The notes under the pieces are model-generated. The model did no database searches, was not told the origin of the DNA, and was given only the letters and a program-made list of their open reading frames with translations. A stretch of 64,000 nucleotides of DNA, from NCBI GenBank assembly GCA_023657465.1, contig JAGTJX010000003.1:862830-926829 (forward strand), written 5' to 3'. Shown piece after piece: positions 61,781 through 64,000 of this stretch. The first letter of the stretch is position 1. Every line of letters starts with the position of its first letter. Origin of the DNA: Lysobacteraceae bacterium. GTDB lineage: Bacteria; Bdellovibrionota; UBA1018; JAGTJX01. Made by a program: the position numbers and the translations under genes.

Positions 61781-63607
61781 TTACTCTAATTGCTTCAAAA
61801 TCCACTTACGAAAGAGAGTTTTATTGGCCTGAATATTCCTCAGCTCCTCTAGCTCTGACTTGAAAAGAGCTTCAAGTATCTTCCTCAGCTCAGGTGAACT
61901 GATTCCAGCGCTCTGCGTATGATCAGGTATCACCTCCAACCACTCGCCCACTAATGGAATTCCGTAACCTGGCTGGATCATCTTCCAAGGTTGTCGTTCC
62001 TTGAGCTCAAGTGAGAGTCTATCGACTTCTTTTTTGACCTCAGAATTTGTGTCTTCCATTTGTTGAAGAACATGCTTCTCGAATTCTTTGTTTTTAGAAT
62101 ATTCGACTGAAGACTCAATGATGAATGCAGCTGCTGCGATTTTTTCTCGACGTGCAGAGTCTGCGACAATTCTCGCTCTCACATGATCTCGCCTCTCAAT
62201 TGCACCCAGGACAAAATATTTTTCCTGAGTCACTCCAAGAATACCTAAAGCAGAATCGAAGTCCGCCTTCTTGGAACGAAACACTGTTTTGCTCGCCTTG
62301 TCGACCCAACCTGATTTGATCAGTGTCTTATAAAACTTTTTAGGAGTGAGTGTATGAAGACCCGATCCTGTTACACTCTCGTCTGCAACTTTCATAAGAT
62401 GAAGCGATTCTGTACCGCAGTTGTTGGTGATGAAAGTGTATTTACCGAGATATCCCCAGTAGGACTCAATCGTTGATTCAATGAAAGCTTGCTTCTCAAG
62501 CTCAGTGAATTGAATGGGAAGACTGATGAGATCACGCATCTCTTCCTTCGTGTATTCAGTGATGACTTCAGAGAAGGGTATGAGGAACATCTTCGAGGGA
62601 TACTTGCCTATAATGCCCTTGATGTAATTGATCATGATGTCTGAAACATTGGCTCTATAACTAATAACGACATGGTACGCGACGTCGTTACGACACTCAG
62701 GCCCTACGGTTTTGCGCTCGGGAGCACAGATGATTAGTCTAAACATCGCATGTCCCCACTTGCTCATTGCAGCTGTACCCGTATCTGCATAGAGATAATG
62801 AACCTCAGCGATACGTGCAGGATTAAGATCAGAAGTGATCTTCAAGTCCAAGTTGGGATTACGTGAACTGAGCTTCACAGTGGTCTGTGGTTTGCATGAT
62901 CTCGAACCTGCAAAAGGATCTGAGAAGTGCTCTAAGAAGTATCCTTGAAGAGCAGGACGTCTACATGCGAACTCAGGATCAAGTAGGAAGTATTCGAAGT
63001 TTACTGCGAGTGCTTCTCTGGGGTTTTTTAACTCATAACGATCTGGACTGCGTGCTCCTAATTTGTTCTTTTGAGAAAGGGGTGTGTAGAAACCCATGAA
63101 TACGAGATCGCTCCACCACTTGTGCAACTTCTGAAAGCGTGTGAGCGCGCGGAAGCGAGAATTAATCGAGAGCTTCATGACCGAATCATAGATGTGCATC
63201 CATTCATGTATGAGGGTAGCGACAGCAAGTCTATATCCCGTTCTATGACCGCAGCCGTACTGAGTAGAATCGTTCTCGCCTAATTGGATCTCATCCAAAA
63301 GCCCTGAGTGGATTTTGATGATGGGAGCTGAAAGAGGAAGGTCAGTGGTGTGACCATAGAAGAGTCGGCCTTTAGGTTTAGGATCAGACTCACTCACGAC
63401 ACAAAGAGGAAGGCCAAACTCACGGCTTCCTAATTTCTTAAATTTGATAGTGAATGCTACCGGACTGACGAGAGTGCGCTGAACCTGAATGGGGAGTCTT
63501 CTCCATGAGTCCTGAATCCAGGCCTGAACATATGCCGGCTTTTCTGCTGATTGAGCAGAATGAGGAATCAGACTATAAAAAAGAAGAAGCCCCGCGTTAA
63601 CTAACAC
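61781..63607 (-). CDS. Secreted zincin-like plus Lnb/DUF4105 two-domain protein
   Basis: 608 residues from GTG 63607 (no ATG nearby), with a signal peptide (LLLFYSLIPHSAQSA). An N-terminal domain carries VATLIHEWMHIYDS, an HExxH zinc-binding motif near residue 135. The C-terminal half is DUF4105/Lnb: YLYADTGTAAMSKWGHAMFRL (His near 287) and FITNNCGTESLHLMK (Cys near 395), the pair used by lipoprotein acyl-transferring Lnb enzymes. A helical tail follows (about 480-608). I infer an envelope enzyme; which domain is active needs testing. Flanked by two paralogous small secreted proteins. Confidence 0.75.
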   Translation of the reverse strand: MLVNAGLLLFYSLIPHSAQSAEKPAYVQAWIQDSWRRLPIQVQRTLVSPVAFTIKFKKLGSREFGLPLCVVSESDPKPKGRLFYGHTTDLPLSAPIIKIHSGLLDEIQLGENDSTQYGCGHRTGYRLAVATLIHEWMHIYDSVMKLSINSRFRALTRFQKLHKWWSDLVFMGFYTPLSQKNKLGARSPDRYELKNPREALAVNFEYFLLDPEFACRRPALQGYFLEHFSDPFAGSRSCKPQTTVKLSSRNPNLDLKITSDLNPARIAEVHYLYADTGTAAMSKWGHAMFRLIICAPERKTVGPECRNDVAYHVVISYRANVSDIMINYIKGIIGKYPSKMFLIPFSEVITEYTKEEMRDLISLPIQFTELEKQAFIESTIESYWGYLGKYTFITNNCGTESLHLMKVADESVTGSGLHTLTPKKFYKTLIKSGWVDKASKTVFRSKKADFDSALGILGVTQEKYFVLGAIERRDHVRARIVADSARREKIAAAAFIIESSVEYSKNKEFEKHVLQQMEDTNSEVKKEVDRLSLELKERQPWKMIQPGYGIPLVGEWLEVIPDHTQSAGISSPELRKILEALFKSELEELRNIQANKTLFRKWILKQLE

Positions 63608-63615
63608 AGGGCTTC
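63573..63615 (-). terminator. Intrinsic terminator or attenuator overlapping a start codon
   Basis: On the minus strand GAAGCCCTGTG (63615-63605) pairs along 11 bp with CGCGGGGCTTC (63596-63586), with an 8-base loop and TTCTTTTTTAT following. It terminates the 63651 gene, but the GTG start of the Lnb/zincin gene lies in the stem and the T-run encodes part of its signal peptide. Confidence 0.8.
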
Positions 63616-63650
63616 TATATCGAACTTAAAATTTTAGGTCAATTTAAAAA

Positions 63651-63998
63651 CTATTGCTCGAGAGCAAGTTCAGACTGATTGAGGATAGCGCGAGCGAGAT
63701 CCATATCAGTGATTTCTTCGTCGATTTTCTGCATATCTCCATTTGCTCTCATTTCATCCATCATCGAGCTCAAGAGAGCTGATGGGTTCTCGCCATCGTT
63801 CATGATGAAAGCTGCTGCATCGTCAGCAACTACGTTAAGAACAGCTTCTTTACCACCTGAAGAGGCCTGAACAGAAGCGACTCCACCTGCTAAAAAGTAG
63901 GTAAGAACAAGTCCTGCTGTTGTACCCAAAATTGTAATGGCTACATCAGAAATTGCGTGTGCTTTTGGAGGAGCTACAAATAGAGTTGCTGCCACCAT
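63651..63998 (-). CDS. Small secreted protein, possibly cut at the N-terminus by the window edge
   Basis: At least 115 residues. The visible start (MVAATLFVAPPKAHA) is the hydrophobic end of a signal peptide lacking its basic residues, so the true start probably lies beyond 64000. Shares NVVADDAAAFIMNDGE, SSMMDEMRANGDM and DMDLARAIL with the gene at 61363. Upstream of the Lnb/zincin gene and separated from it by a terminator-like hairpin. Confidence 0.7.
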   Translation of the reverse strand: MVAATLFVAPPKAHAISDVAITILGTTAGLVLTYFLAGGVASVQASSGGKEAVLNVVADDAAAFIMNDGENPSALLSSMMDEMRANGDMQKIDEEITDMDLARAILNQSELALEQ

Positions 63999-64000
63999 AA

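Overview
The window looks like chromosomal DNA of a Gram-negative bacterium. It encodes outer-membrane beta-barrels, TolC, an MCE/Mla lipid transporter, ExbB/ExbD, many signal peptides and diaminopimelate synthesis. Moderate-to-low GC, a fused PurC-PurD, AddAB-type nucleases, an N-terminal zincin fused to an Lnb/DUF4105 domain and many secreted proteins of unknown function suggest the Bdellovibrionota/Oligoflexia neighbourhood. That placement is inference; no rRNA or tRNA gene was found to test it.

Layout. 1-2.9 kb (minus): response regulator with PilZ domain, TolC and an EmrA/HlyD adaptor, an efflux operon leaving the window on the left. 3.1-12.3 kb (plus): a beta-barrel, a one-pass membrane protein, then a tightly overlapping run tmk-holB-two ABC ATPases-two MlaE permeases-MlaD-MATE-barrel. 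12.5-13.2 kb: a TumE/TumA-type toxin-antitoxin pair. 13.3-16.1 kb (minus): AddA-like helicase-nuclease. 16.2-25.5 kb is accessory DNA lying between addA and addB. It holds a secreted protein behind a G8 tract, an ISL3-type insertion, a small secreted protein behind a sigma-54-like promoter, an ISH6-like insertion, a PIN/ribbon-helix-helix pair, a murE remnant, a diverged 31-bp direct repeat, and three genes that each need a -1 frame change at an A-run. 25.7-39.2 kb (minus): purF, purCD, purN, purL, purQ, purH, purM and addB. Together they cover most steps from PRPP to IMP (purE/K and purB are absent here).

39.5-45.8 kb: a small conserved protein, a tandem pair of secreted paralogues (one interrupted by an amber codon), dapF and a 1008-residue secreted coiled-coil protein. 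46-52.4 kb: an AAA/DUF4143 ATPase, a 2-oxoacid dehydrogenase E1 alpha/beta pair, and a histidine kinase next to a small phosphate-binding-like protein and a porin. 52.5-59.2 kb: polA, an RDD protein, gmhA, trxA, an ExbB-ExbD-ExbD trio and a papain-like secreted protein. 59.3-64 kb: argS, a 270-bp near-palindrome that fills the whole convergent gap, and an Lnb/zincin fusion protein flanked by two small secreted paralogues.

Most interesting: (i) an MCE transporter whose two ATPases carry complementary motif defects and which has two different permeases, as expected for an asymmetric heterodimer; (ii) the 270-bp palindrome between argS and the next gene; (iii) three accessory genes within 5 kb that each need a -1 shift at an A-run; (iv) a murE 3' fragment and direct repeat bordering the DNA that separates addB from addA.
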